Source: Candidatus Poribacteria bacterium | GTDB lineage: Bacteria; Abyssobacteria; SURF-5 | Reading direction: 5' to 3' | Length of the DNA: 20,025 nt | Assembly: GCA_016215705.1 (NCBI GenBank) | Contig: JACRIR010000157.1 | Location: 1-20,025 of the forward strand | Shown: piece by piece, positions 14,253 to 20,025 of the stretch | Numbering within the stretch: the stretch's first letter is position 1 | Layout: every line of letters begins with the position of its first letter | The notes under the pieces: model-generated | Told to the model about the DNA's origin: nothing | Database searches by the model: none | What the model saw: the letters and a program-made list of their open reading frames with translations, nothing else | Position numbers and translations under genes: made by a program

Positions 14253-14876
14253 TCAGGCGAGGAATGGATTGTAGAGTCTCTCGGTTCCCAGCGTCGTGGC
14301 GGGGCCGTGGCCGGTAAGCGCCTGAATCGAGTCGCCCAGCGGGAGCAACCGATTCTTGATGGAGTTGATAAGCGTGCGGTAGTCGCCGCCGGGCAGGTCA
14401 GTCCGACCTATCGAACCCGCGAAAAGCGTGTCGCCGACGAAGACCACGTTATCCCAGATGACGGATATGCCGCCCGGCGAGTGGCCCGGGCAGTGAATGA
14501 CGCCCAGACGTTGGTTGTCGCCGAAGACAAGCTCTTCGCCGTGGCGCACAAGCTTGTCGGGTGGAGGAGGCGGCTCGATCTCGAACCCGAACATACGCCC
14601 CTGCGCCGCCAGGTTGGAGTAGAGAGGCTCCTCGGCTTCGTGAATGACGATCTGTCCGCCGGTTTCTTTCTTGAACTGGCCAACGTCTGCGGCGTGATCA
14701 ACGTGCGAATGGGTAAGTATTACATATTTGATCTTCAGCGAATTTGAGCGGATATAGTCGTCGATCTCACTTGTGAACTCGCCGGCGTCGATAACGATCG
14801 CCTCACGGGTTTGTTCGCAGCCGAGGACAAAGCAGTTCGACATGAATGGCGTTGTTTCAAATTGAGATAAGAGCAC
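14253..14876 (-). CDS. Metallo-beta-lactamase-fold hydrolase (glyoxalase II-like)
   Basis: The 207-aa protein has the complete metal set of this fold: THSHVDH (H56, H58, D60, H61), H132 in CPGHSPG, D149 in VGDTLFAGSIGRTD and H190 in TGHGPATT. The GxIGRTD segment and overall size match the glyoxalase II/YcbL-like subgroup, which hydrolyses thioesters such as S-lactoylglutathione; the real substrate is unknown. Start is GTG 14876, supported by GGAGG six bases upstream; an ATG at codon 12 lacks such a site. It is transcribed leftward toward the candidate origin and convergent with serS. Confidence 0.93.
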   Translation of the reverse strand: MLLSQFETTPFMSNCFVLGCEQTREAIVIDAGEFTSEIDDYIRSNSLKIKYVILTHSHVDHAADVGQFKKETGGQIVIHEAEEPLYSNLAAQGRMFGFEIEPPPPPDKLVRHGEELVFGDNQRLGVIHCPGHSPGGISVIWDNVVFVGDTLFAGSIGRTDLPGGDYRTLINSIKNRLLPLGDSIQALTGHGPATTLGTERLYNPFLA

Positions 14877-14913
14877 AGCATGCCTCCGATTCTATTTCGG
14901 AAAAGATTCTCCC

Positions 14914-14950
14914 AAACCGCAAAGGCGCGAAGGCGACAGAGACGAAAAGG
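14914..14950. repeat. Degenerate AAACCGCAAAGGCGC repeat
   Basis: AAACCGCAAAGGCGCGAAGG starts here, in the spacer between the hydrolase and the NimA-like gene. See the copies at 8510, 8805 and 10427. Confidence 0.5.
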
Positions 14951-15020
14951 TCAGGACGAAACACGCAAGAAGTTCCCGATGCGCATGAATTCCCTCGGCC
15001 ACTTATTGACCAGGGACCAA

Positions 15021-15050
15021 GCGAGACTCTTCGGTTCACTCAGAATGACG
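15021..15050. repeat. Dispersed repeat ending CTCAGAATGAC
   Basis: GCGAGACTCTTCGGTTCACT followed by CAGAATGACGCC; the copy at 19538-19570 reads GAGATTCTTCGCTTCGCTCA followed by GAATGACACC. Both lie just past gene ends. A partial inverse copy is at 4674-4686. Confidence 0.65.
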
Positions 15051-15095
15051 CCCTTGTCCTCCCGTTTGCCTCAAAACTCTCCTTTGTCTTTCCCT

Positions 15096-15560
15096 TTATT
15101 GGTCGGGCACATTCGCTTTTCCGGTCATTTTATCGATGTGAATCTCGCACACGGAAACGATGGCGAGCGCGTGTTCGGGCGGAAGCTCGTATGACTTCTC
15201 CGTTGCGTATTTCTTGACGATGATCTCGAGGGCTTTCATTTTTTCGGCGTCGCTTTCGAGAAATCGGGCGGTTCCCCACGCCATGACACTGTGGTAGTAG
15301 GCCGTAGAGAAGCAGGTTTGCTCACGGTTGAAGACGACCTCGCGCATCTCGTCGACCTCGAAGCACACGCGCGGGTTCTTCTGAATCGCCTCGATCTTGC
15401 GTCCCTCCACGCCGGTGTGGAAGTAGATTCGGCCGTCGCTATAGGCAAAATTAAGCGGGACGACATACGGTTCGCCGTCGGCGATAAGCCCGAGCCTGCC
15501 AACGGCCGCTTTGTTGAGGATATCCTCCATCTCCGCGCGGTTTTCGATCCACAGTTTCAT
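15096..15560 (-). CDS. Pyridoxamine 5'-phosphate oxidase-like flavin-binding protein (NimA-like)
   Basis: The 154-aa protein fits the small split-barrel FMN/heme-binding family that includes NimA-type nitroreductase-like proteins: GRLGLIADGEPYVVPLNFAYSDG (about 21-43), IYFHTGVEGRKIEAIQKNPRVCFEVD (about 45-70) and YHSVMAWGTARFLES (about 89-103). The reaction is unknown; relatives reduce nitroimidazoles or other small molecules. ATG 15560 has GAGGAGA seven bases upstream, so the longer frame to 15653 is rejected; that extension would also run across the promoter at 15625-15653. It appears monocistronic with a strong promoter of its own. Confidence 0.88.
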   Translation of the reverse strand: MKLWIENRAEMEDILNKAAVGRLGLIADGEPYVVPLNFAYSDGRIYFHTGVEGRKIEAIQKNPRVCFEVDEMREVVFNREQTCFSTAYYHSVMAWGTARFLESDAEKMKALEIIVKKYATEKSYELPPEHALAIVSVCEIHIDKMTGKANVPDQ

Positions 15561-15624
15561 TTGGTGTCTCCTCTTCCTGTCATGGATGTTCGATAGATGA
15601 TGGGCGCAACGGGAAGGTGAGGCA

Positions 15625-15653
15625 ATTATACCGGCGAGAGCCGGAAACGTCAA
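15625..15653 (-). promoter_or_regulatory. Strong sigma70-type promoter with inverted repeat in its spacer
   Basis: On the minus strand TTGACG (15653-15648), 17 bp, and TATAAT (15630-15625). The spacer contains CCGGC-TCTC-GCCGG (15644-15631), a perfect 5-bp inverted repeat lying between the -35 and -10 boxes, a position suited to a repressor. Transcription would start about 58 nt before the ATG at 15560. Confidence 0.75.
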
Positions 15654-15679
15654 CTGAAAGAAAGAAGGAGACTGCGGCC

Positions 15680-16489
15680 CTATTTCGTTTCCGGTTTGAG
15701 CATTTCACGCTGTCGCTCGGCCACATATCTATACAGACGGTTGATGGCGAGTTTGTACTCGAATTTCTCGGCAGTGTCTATAAACTCGATTCCGATAGCG
15801 TCCACCTTGGCCGAATCCCTTCTTTCCTTGCGCCGGATGATCCCTTTGAGCATGATCGGGGTCTCGTCGGGAGCAACGCTGAACCGGAGGCCGAGCTTTG
15901 TGCCCACACGCGGGATGGTTTTTGTTCCCTCATTCACCGACAGCAGCATTCCGCCGACGCTGATGTTCAGTATGCGCCCTTCGAAATGGACATGAGAAGG
16001 GAAATTCCATGTGCCCGGTTCCTGCGCAAGCCAGTCGCTCATGCCGCTGATAGCGCCGACCTCGACCGCGATGGGTTTTCCAAGGGGAACGGGCACCCTG
16101 AAGTATGCGCGGCGCTGGCCGCTCTTGATGGCGTTCGGGTAGCTGATTTCGAGAGCGGGTACTTTCTTGTGGCTCGCGAGCGCAAAAAGTGTCTTCCTTT
16201 GCACTTGCGCGTCGAAGAAGAAACGGCTCTTGTCGACGGCGAAGAATACGACGACCGCCACGTTCGGCGAGAGCGCAATTGCGGGGCCGTCGGTGACGGG
16301 GTGATCGATGACGACGGAACGGGCGTCTTCAGTCTTCTTGACCTCGAGCATCCGGCTCTTGTATCGATAGGTCTTGCCGCGCGATTCGGCTGCGATGAAC
16401 AGGGGCACGTTGTACGCGCAGGCGATCTCGAGCAGGCCCTCGATCCGGCTGGGTGATAGTATTTCTTCGAACTCTTCCGTCATGTTCAT
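15680..16489 (-). CDS. PilZ-domain protein, YcgR-like (c-di-GMP effector)
   Basis: This 269-aa protein joins an N-terminal YcgR-type beta domain (about 15-120) to a C-terminal PilZ domain. The c-di-GMP-binding signature is visible: RRAYFR (R127 and R131, the RxxxR motif) and N175-I-S-V-G-G180, a variant of (D/N)xSxxG. Such proteins change flagellar, pilus or exopolysaccharide activity when cyclic di-GMP rises; no flagellar gene is in the window to name a partner. ATG 16489 or ATG 16483 could start it; neither has a clear ribosome-binding site. It begins 59 nt after the homocysteine methyltransferase stop on the same strand, so it may be read through from that operon. Confidence 0.85.
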   Translation of the reverse strand: MNMTEEFEEILSPSRIEGLLEIACAYNVPLFIAAESRGKTYRYKSRMLEVKKTEDARSVVIDHPVTDGPAIALSPNVAVVVFFAVDKSRFFFDAQVQRKTLFALASHKKVPALEISYPNAIKSGQRRAYFRVPVPLGKPIAVEVGAISGMSDWLAQEPGTWNFPSHVHFEGRILNISVGGMLLSVNEGTKTIPRVGTKLGLRFSVAPDETPIMLKGIIRRKERRDSAKVDAIGIEFIDTAEKFEYKLAINRLYRYVAERQREMLKPETK

Positions 16490-16548
16490 AAGAACGCAAT
16501 CATCCAGAAATGAAAGTGGAAAAAGGCGCGGTGAAAACCCGAGTATTT

Positions 16549-17499
16549 CTAAGAGTTGCGGACGCGCCTAATTTTTGCTGCAATCTCTCTCAAATGCTCC
16601 GGAGTGGTCCCGCAGCACCCGCCGAGAACCTTGACTCTTCTAACAATCTCACGGAGGTGCTCGGGCGTTGTGCCGTCGCAGCCGCCGAGAATGCTGACTC
16701 CTATGTCGAGAAGCGGGAGCATCTTGTCCGCCATTTCCATCGGCGTCTCGGGATAAACGGTCTTATCGCCTTCGAGGCGGGGCAAACCCGCGTTCGGCTT
16801 CGCGAAGAGGAATTTCGATGTAGACCCGGACATTTCCTTCAGAATCTCTGCGATTCCGTCCGGTCCGGCGCCGCAATTCGCGCCCACGATGTCGGCTCCG
16901 TACTCTTCCAGCGAGCGCGCGGCCGTTGTCGGGTCCACGCCCATCATTGTGCGGTAGCCGCGCTTGCCCAGGCTGAACGTCATGGATGCGAACACCGTGC
17001 AGTTCGTGCCCTTTTTTGCGGCCTCGATTGCGGCCCTCGTTTCATTGAGGTCCGACATGGTCTCGATGCAGATAATATCGGCTCCGCCTTCTTCGAGTGC
17101 CTGTGCCTGCTCGAGAAACGCGGCGACAACTTCTTCATACTTCAGAGCGCCGTACGGCTCGATGAACTCGCCGGTAGGGCCTACTGACCCGGCGACGTAG
17201 TGGCCCGCCGCGGCGACCGCGCGGGCGTTCTCGACCGCCTTGCGATTCAACTCGCGCGTCCTTTCACCGAGTCCGTAGCGCGCCAGTTTCAGGCGGCTGC
17301 CCCCAAAGGAATTTGTTTCGACGATGTCGCAGCCCGCCTCGAAGTAGGAGCGGTGAATTTCGCGCACGACCTCCGGATGCGAGGCGTTCCACTCTTCGGG
17401 GCATTCCCCGATCGAGAGTCCTCGCGCTTGCAGCATCGTCCCCATTGCTCCGTCAAACACGAGCGTCTTGCCCGTCTTTAGTTCATCCAGGATATTCAT
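16549..17499 (-). CDS. Homocysteine S-methyltransferase domain protein (split MetH N-terminal module)
   Basis: The 316-aa TIM-barrel protein moves a methyl group to homocysteine using zinc. DGAMGTMLQ (16-24), ETNSFGGSR (61-69), GSVGPTGEFIEPYG (104-117) and GANCGAGPDG (206-215, ligand C209) are typical of the MetH first domain and BHMT family. The C-terminal GGCC zinc motif is duplicated: LGGCDGTTPEHLREI (271-285) and LGGCCGTTPEHLREI (292-306), 21 residues apart; the first copy has Asp for the second Cys. This adds about 21 residues. The protein lacks the folate and B12 domains of full MetH. ATG 17499 has no strong ribosome-binding site. It lies 104 nt after the B12-activation gene in a leftward operon. 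Confidence 0.9.
   Translation of the reverse strand: MNILDELKTGKTLVFDGAMGTMLQARGLSIGECPEEWNASHPEVVREIHRSYFEAGCDIVETNSFGGSRLKLARYGLGERTRELNRKAVENARAVAAAGHYVAGSVGPTGEFIEPYGALKYEEVVAAFLEQAQALEEGGADIICIETMSDLNETRAAIEAAKKGTNCTVFASMTFSLGKRGYRTMMGVDPTTAARSLEEYGADIVGANCGAGPDGIAEILKEMSGSTSKFLFAKPNAGLPRLEGDKTVYPETPMEMADKMLPLLDIGVSILGGCDGTTPEHLREIVRRVKVLGGCCGTTPEHLREIAAKIRRVRNS
16582..16689 (-). repeat. Intragenic duplication of the zinc motif
   Basis: Codons 271-285 (16689-16645) and 292-306 (16626-16582) encode near-identical 15-residue stretches, with 14 of 15 residues the same. The DNA copies have diverged at synonymous positions, so the duplication is not recent. Confidence 0.85.
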
Positions 17500-17603
17500 A
17501 ATTTGGTCTCTGGTCAGAGCAGGCGAAAGGAACAAGGCGAAAGGGATAGAACAAATCCGAAACAGTTCTCCTTTTATCTTTTCCCTGCGTATCTCCCCTT
17601 TTT

Positions 17604-18437
17604 TTATTTCCGCCGGTAGCTGCAATTCTTGAAGCTGCATGCATGGCACGGCCGCTCTTGTTGCGGGCGGTTTTTGTCGAGGAAATCGGGAACACGATGG
17701 GGCATCATGTCCCCCATTTTCTCTGGCATCATATCCCCGGTTTTCCCGGCTGCATCGCACACATTGTTCTCGATCAAAGGAATCACGAAAGAGACCGATT
17801 TCCTCGGGGTCATCATGCAGTGGTCGTTCAATGACACGCCGATGGGCGAAGGATTGAGAAGCGCGAAAACAGCGCGCTGACCGCTCACGTCCCACTCGCC
17901 GTAGCCGGGGCTTTGACGACGCGCAGCCGATAGCCCGCAGGCTTGCGCCTTCGAGCAGATGATGGCCGTGAGCCTTTCGGCTGCGTCCTCGGCGGCGCGG
18001 CTTGCGGTCACGTCGGCGACCATGCCGCGCAGAAAATCGTTTTCACGGAAATATCGCTCGATAAGCGCGTCGACTTCAGGGCCGATGGTGCAGACGGCGA
18101 CCGCGATTGATCGGGCATCCTCGATGAAGCCGGCGAGCGTTTCGTCCTCAATCTCGATGCTGCCGAATCTGATGACGCCGCTTGCGGTCGCAGCGTCCGA
18201 GGCTGAGCCGTGGTTTCGGTGGTCAATTTCCGCGAGCGTGTAGATTGCCCTTCCCTGCATTACCTCTTCGCACCGGCGCTTTTCCGAGAGGATAAGCTCC
18301 ATGATCGCGGGTGACACGAGACCGCTCACGGTCGTGCCGGTCGCGGCTGCGCCGCTTGGGGCGTAGCCGAGCGGGCCCATAAGGTCGTCGACGTCGACGC
18401 TGAACTCTATGTCGATTATTTCAGGTTGTGCCGACAT
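17604..18437 (-). CDS. Vitamin B12-dependent methionine synthase activation-domain protein
   Basis: The 277-aa protein resembles the C-terminal reactivation domain of MetH as a stand-alone subunit. QSPGYGEWDVSGQ (175-187) is the SAM-binding signature, and NPSPIGVSLNDHCMMTPRKSVSF (195-217) is the family's second block. It should reductively methylate inactive cob(II)alamin with SAM. The C-terminus has CHACSFKNC (C264, C267, C272), a likely metal or iron-sulfur site. Residues about 231-252 (GDMMPEKMGDMMPHRVPDF region) are encoded by a palindromic repeat and look like an insertion between core and cysteine tail. ATG 18437 has GGAAAG upstream; the start overlaps the UroD-like gene's end by 17 nt, so translation is coupled. 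Confidence 0.88.
   Translation of the reverse strand: MSAQPEIIDIEFSVDVDDLMGPLGYAPSGAAATGTTVSGLVSPAIMELILSEKRRCEEVMQGRAIYTLAEIDHRNHGSASDAATASGVIRFGSIEIEDETLAGFIEDARSIAVAVCTIGPEVDALIERYFRENDFLRGMVADVTASRAAEDAAERLTAIICSKAQACGLSAARRQSPGYGEWDVSGQRAVFALLNPSPIGVSLNDHCMMTPRKSVSFVIPLIENNVCDAAGKTGDMMPEKMGDMMPHRVPDFLDKNRPQQERPCHACSFKNCSYRRK
17682..17747. repeat. GGGGACACGATG palindromic repeat, copy 3, inside a gene
   Basis: 17688-17714 forms a hairpin (GGG-ACA-GATG paired with CATC-TGT-CCC, two mismatches), followed by CCATTTTCT as at 8621-8629. A second half unit, GGCATCATATCCCCGG (17725-17740), follows in tandem. It is read in frame as residues 231-252 of the B12-activation protein, where it gives the repeated GDMMP. 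Confidence 0.8.
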
Positions 18438-19404
18438 CGAACTTTCCGAATTGTTTGAAGGCCTCGAACATGATTTCCTTTTGCTCCTGCGACACCTGTA
18501 TCGCAGCCGGGTCGTCATAGTCGCCGAGGATGAAGCCTCCGTCCGGCGTCGCCCACTGTTCGAGCAGCAGTTTCGCTTCCTGCCCGATCTCTTCGCGCGT
18601 TCCGTGGGGGAGCGTCGCCTGTATGTCGACCAGCGACTCGAAGCATATTTTTCCCCGGAAGCGGCGTCCGATTTCCTCGATGCCGAGCGCGCGCGGCTGC
18701 TGCAAGTTGATGACGTCGAGACCGAGGTCGATGAACTCGGGGATCAGGTCGTTCACGCGGCCGCAGGAATGCAGCCAGAAGTGCATGCCGGCCTCGTGTG
18801 CGGCGTCGAGGAGTTTCTTGTAGCGGGGTCTGAAGAACTGCCGCCACATGGGCACGCTGATGAAGAGAGATTTCTGCGTCCCCCAGTCGTCGGTCATGGT
18901 GACGCCGTGAATTTTCTCCGGAAACCGCTTCGCGTAATTTCGGATGAGCCTGATTCTGAAATCGAGGATGCTGTCGAGGGTTTGCTCGAGGAGCGAAGGA
19001 TTCAGGTAGAGGTCGGCGAGTGTGTCGGTGAATCCGTGAAGGAAATGGAGTTGCTCGAAGATTCCTTGACCAATATATCCGAGCACGTACCGCCCGTCTG
19101 CATAGGGGAGGACCATCTCGATGGTCTCATAGCGCGCGTCGTCATCGGCGTCGGGAAACCGGTGGCTCTTCAGGTCGTCCAGATTCTTTATGGGATGCTC
19201 TTTGACCTGGCCCATGTTGGGGAGGTCAGTCTTCTGCATTTCGCAGCCCCACTCATCTTCACCGGGTCTGGAAGGCTGGTAATCTTTTCCGAATCCGTAT
19301 GCGACGATGTAGGTGTCGTTCACTCCGACTTCGTCGAACCTGATGCCGATGCGCGGAGGTTTTTTGAATTCGATCGCGCGCCGAATGATTTCGTAGCCGG
19401 TCAT
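18421..19404 (-). CDS. UroD-family (MtaA/CmuA-like) methyltransferase
   Basis: The 327-aa protein belongs to the uroporphyrinogen decarboxylase superfamily branch used for cobalamin-linked methyl transfer. TDDWGTQKSLFISVPMWRQFFRPRYK (171-196), HSCGRVNDLIPEFIDLGLDVINLQQP (212-237) and GKICFESLVD (251-260) are typical; H212 and C214 match the zinc HxC motif. The later region reads GGFILGDYDDP (289-299), with no cysteine for a third zinc ligand, so activity may differ from MtaA. A true heme-pathway UroD is unlikely given its operon partners. ATG 19404 has GAGGG five bases upstream; the longer frame to 19494 runs through the promoter. It overlaps the activation gene by 17 nt. Confidence 0.88.
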   Translation of the reverse strand: MTGYEIIRRAIEFKKPPRIGIRFDEVGVNDTYIVAYGFGKDYQPSRPGEDEWGCEMQKTDLPNMGQVKEHPIKNLDDLKSHRFPDADDDARYETIEMVLPYADGRYVLGYIGQGIFEQLHFLHGFTDTLADLYLNPSLLEQTLDSILDFRIRLIRNYAKRFPEKIHGVTMTDDWGTQKSLFISVPMWRQFFRPRYKKLLDAAHEAGMHFWLHSCGRVNDLIPEFIDLGLDVINLQQPRALGIEEIGRRFRGKICFESLVDIQATLPHGTREEIGQEAKLLLEQWATPDGGFILGDYDDPAAIQVSQEQKEIMFEAFKQFGKFDVGTT

Positions 19405-19447
19405 GGTTCCCTCACGAAGACAGCGAAAGAAGCGGAGCAATGTATAG

Positions 19448-19476
19448 ATAATATCAAAAATTGCGAGCGTCTTCAA
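19448..19476 (-). promoter_or_regulatory. Sigma70-type promoter of the cobalamin-methyltransfer operon
   Basis: Minus-strand TTGAAG (19476-19471), a 17-bp spacer and TATTAT (19453-19448). Transcription would start near 19441, about 36 nt before the UroD-like start. There is no room for a cobalamin riboswitch in that leader. Confidence 0.65.
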
Positions 19477-19537
19477 ATCTGGATCACGAATCACGCGAAT
19501 CCGTGAAGCGTAGGACGAATGAAACGAATGATGAAGA

Positions 19538-19570
19538 AACGAGATTCTTCGCTTCGCTCAGAATGACACC
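19538..19570. repeat. Dispersed repeat ending CTCAGAATGAC
   Basis: GAGATTCTTCGCTTCGCTCA followed by GAATGACACC. It sits in the 19405-19620 spacer after the MFS gene. See the copy at 15021. Confidence 0.65.
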
Positions 19571-19620
19571 TTCCCTTGGTCTGGTTCCTTTTCGTCTCGC
19601 TCGTTTCTTGTTTGGGCTGA

Positions 19621-20025
19621 TTATGTTCGCGCGTAGTGCGCGCGGGGTTCGGTGACGTGGGAGTACATGATGATGAGGGCGAGCACCGTGAAGAGGATCG
19701 AGAGGGAGAAGACGGGTTTGTAGGATATATTGTCGGCGAGGAAGCCTGCGATGAGGGGGCCGATGGCGCTCGAGATTTCGCCGATGGAATTGACGAGGGC
19801 TATTCGCATAGGCAAGCCGGAGGTGTCGCCGAACTCGAGCACCATGTTGCTCATCGCCATGTTGAATCCGCCGACGCCCGCGCCCAGCGCGAGGAAGACG
19901 ATGACGGCGAGCGTATATGAGGCGGGCGCAGACACAAGCATGAGCAGGGCCAGCGTCCAGATGGTCACTGATATGAGGAATACGCGCCTGAATCCGCTGC
20001 GGTCGGCCACGCGCCCGAGAAGAAG
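19621..20025 (-). CDS. MFS transporter, C-terminal part (cut by window edge)
   Basis: The 134 visible residues run in from beyond the window end: the five codons before the GTG at 20010 are open and in frame (LLLGR). GRVADRSGFRR is the conserved loop motif between MFS helices 8 and 9. Four hydrophobic segments follow (about VFLISVTIWTLALLMLV, YTLAVIVFLALGAGVGGF, ALVNSIGEISSAIGPLIAGFL, VFSLSILFTVLALIIMY), fitting helices 9 to 12, and a short polar tail. Substrate and direction cannot be read. The internal GTG at 20010 should not be taken as the true start. The gene reads leftward, 144 nt or more from the cobalamin-operon promoter. Confidence 0.85.
   Translation of the reverse strand, partial: LLLGRVADRSGFRRVFLISVTIWTLALLMLVSAPASYTLAVIVFLALGAGVGGFNMAMSNMVLEFGDTSGLPMRIALVNSIGEISSAIGPLIAGFLADNISYKPVFSLSILFTVLALIIMYSHVTEPRAHYART

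Noticed and set aside
14895-14900. TAGAAT as a -10 box for the metallo-beta-lactamase-fold gene
   Set aside because: No acceptable -35 box, and transcription would begin almost at the ribosome-binding site.
15617-16456. A 279-aa open frame on the plus strand
   Set aside because: It is antisense to the PilZ protein gene, which has a clear RxxxR and NxSxxG signature.
19405-19500. Cobalamin riboswitch before the UroD-like gene
   Set aside because: The predicted leader is about 36 nt, too short for this class, and no B12-box sequence was seen.
18409-19506. A 365-aa open frame on the plus strand across the UroD-like gene
   Set aside because: It is antisense to a well-supported methyltransferase, with no recognisable motif of its own.

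Overview
The window is a 20 kb chromosomal piece of moderately GC-rich bacterial DNA, probably from a Gram-negative-type, largely uncultured lineage. Reasons: a SurA-like periplasmic foldase with a signal peptide, an M48 membrane protease, a CxC/CxxC zinc-ribbon membrane protein, a stand-alone B12-dependent methionine synthase activation protein beside a UroD-type methyltransferase, and intergenic spacers full of short hairpin repeats. I cannot assign a phylum from sequence alone. No rRNA, tRNA, CRISPR array or transposase gene was seen.

Layout. 1-0.76 kb: a small coiled-coil/membrane protein followed by an M15-type peptidase, resembling a phage holin-endolysin pair. 1.0-4.66 kb: a rightward gene run (unknown 164-aa protein, zinc-ribbon membrane protein, M48 protease, phosphotriesterase-family hydrolase), with a long hairpin before the protease gene. 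4.8-5.5 kb: rsmG, leftward. 5.6-8.5 kb: a small exported or anchored protein and a large secreted multidomain protein with its own good promoter. 8.9-10.1 kb: parvulin-type foldase, leftward. 10.3-13.56 kb: the chromosome-partition locus parA-parB followed by serS, with two near-consensus parS sites, one upstream of parA and one inside parB. 13.56-14.25 kb: a gene-free, AT-richer stretch with several DnaA-box-like 9-mers, a candidate replication origin. 14.25-16.5 kb: leftward genes for a metallo-beta-lactamase-fold hydrolase, a NimA-like flavin-binding protein and a PilZ protein. 16.5-19.4 kb: a leftward operon for cobalamin-linked methyl transfer (UroD-like methyltransferase, B12-activation protein, homocysteine S-methyltransferase). 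19.6 kb-end: the C-terminal part of an MFS transporter.

How the genes fit together. rsmG, parA, parB, parS and a DnaA-box-rich spacer in one neighbourhood suggest an origin-proximal region, although flanking genes converge on the spacer, unlike most origins. The 16.5-19.4 kb operon looks like part of a split methionine synthase or related corrinoid methyltransferase system: substrate methyltransferase, cobalamin reactivation and homocysteine methylation on separate polypeptides, with no B12-binding subunit in the window.

The two most unusual points are a palindromic repeat, also found twice between genes, that is read in frame inside the B12-activation gene, and an internal duplication of the zinc-binding GGCC motif in the homocysteine methyltransferase, where the upstream copy has lost one ligand cysteine.
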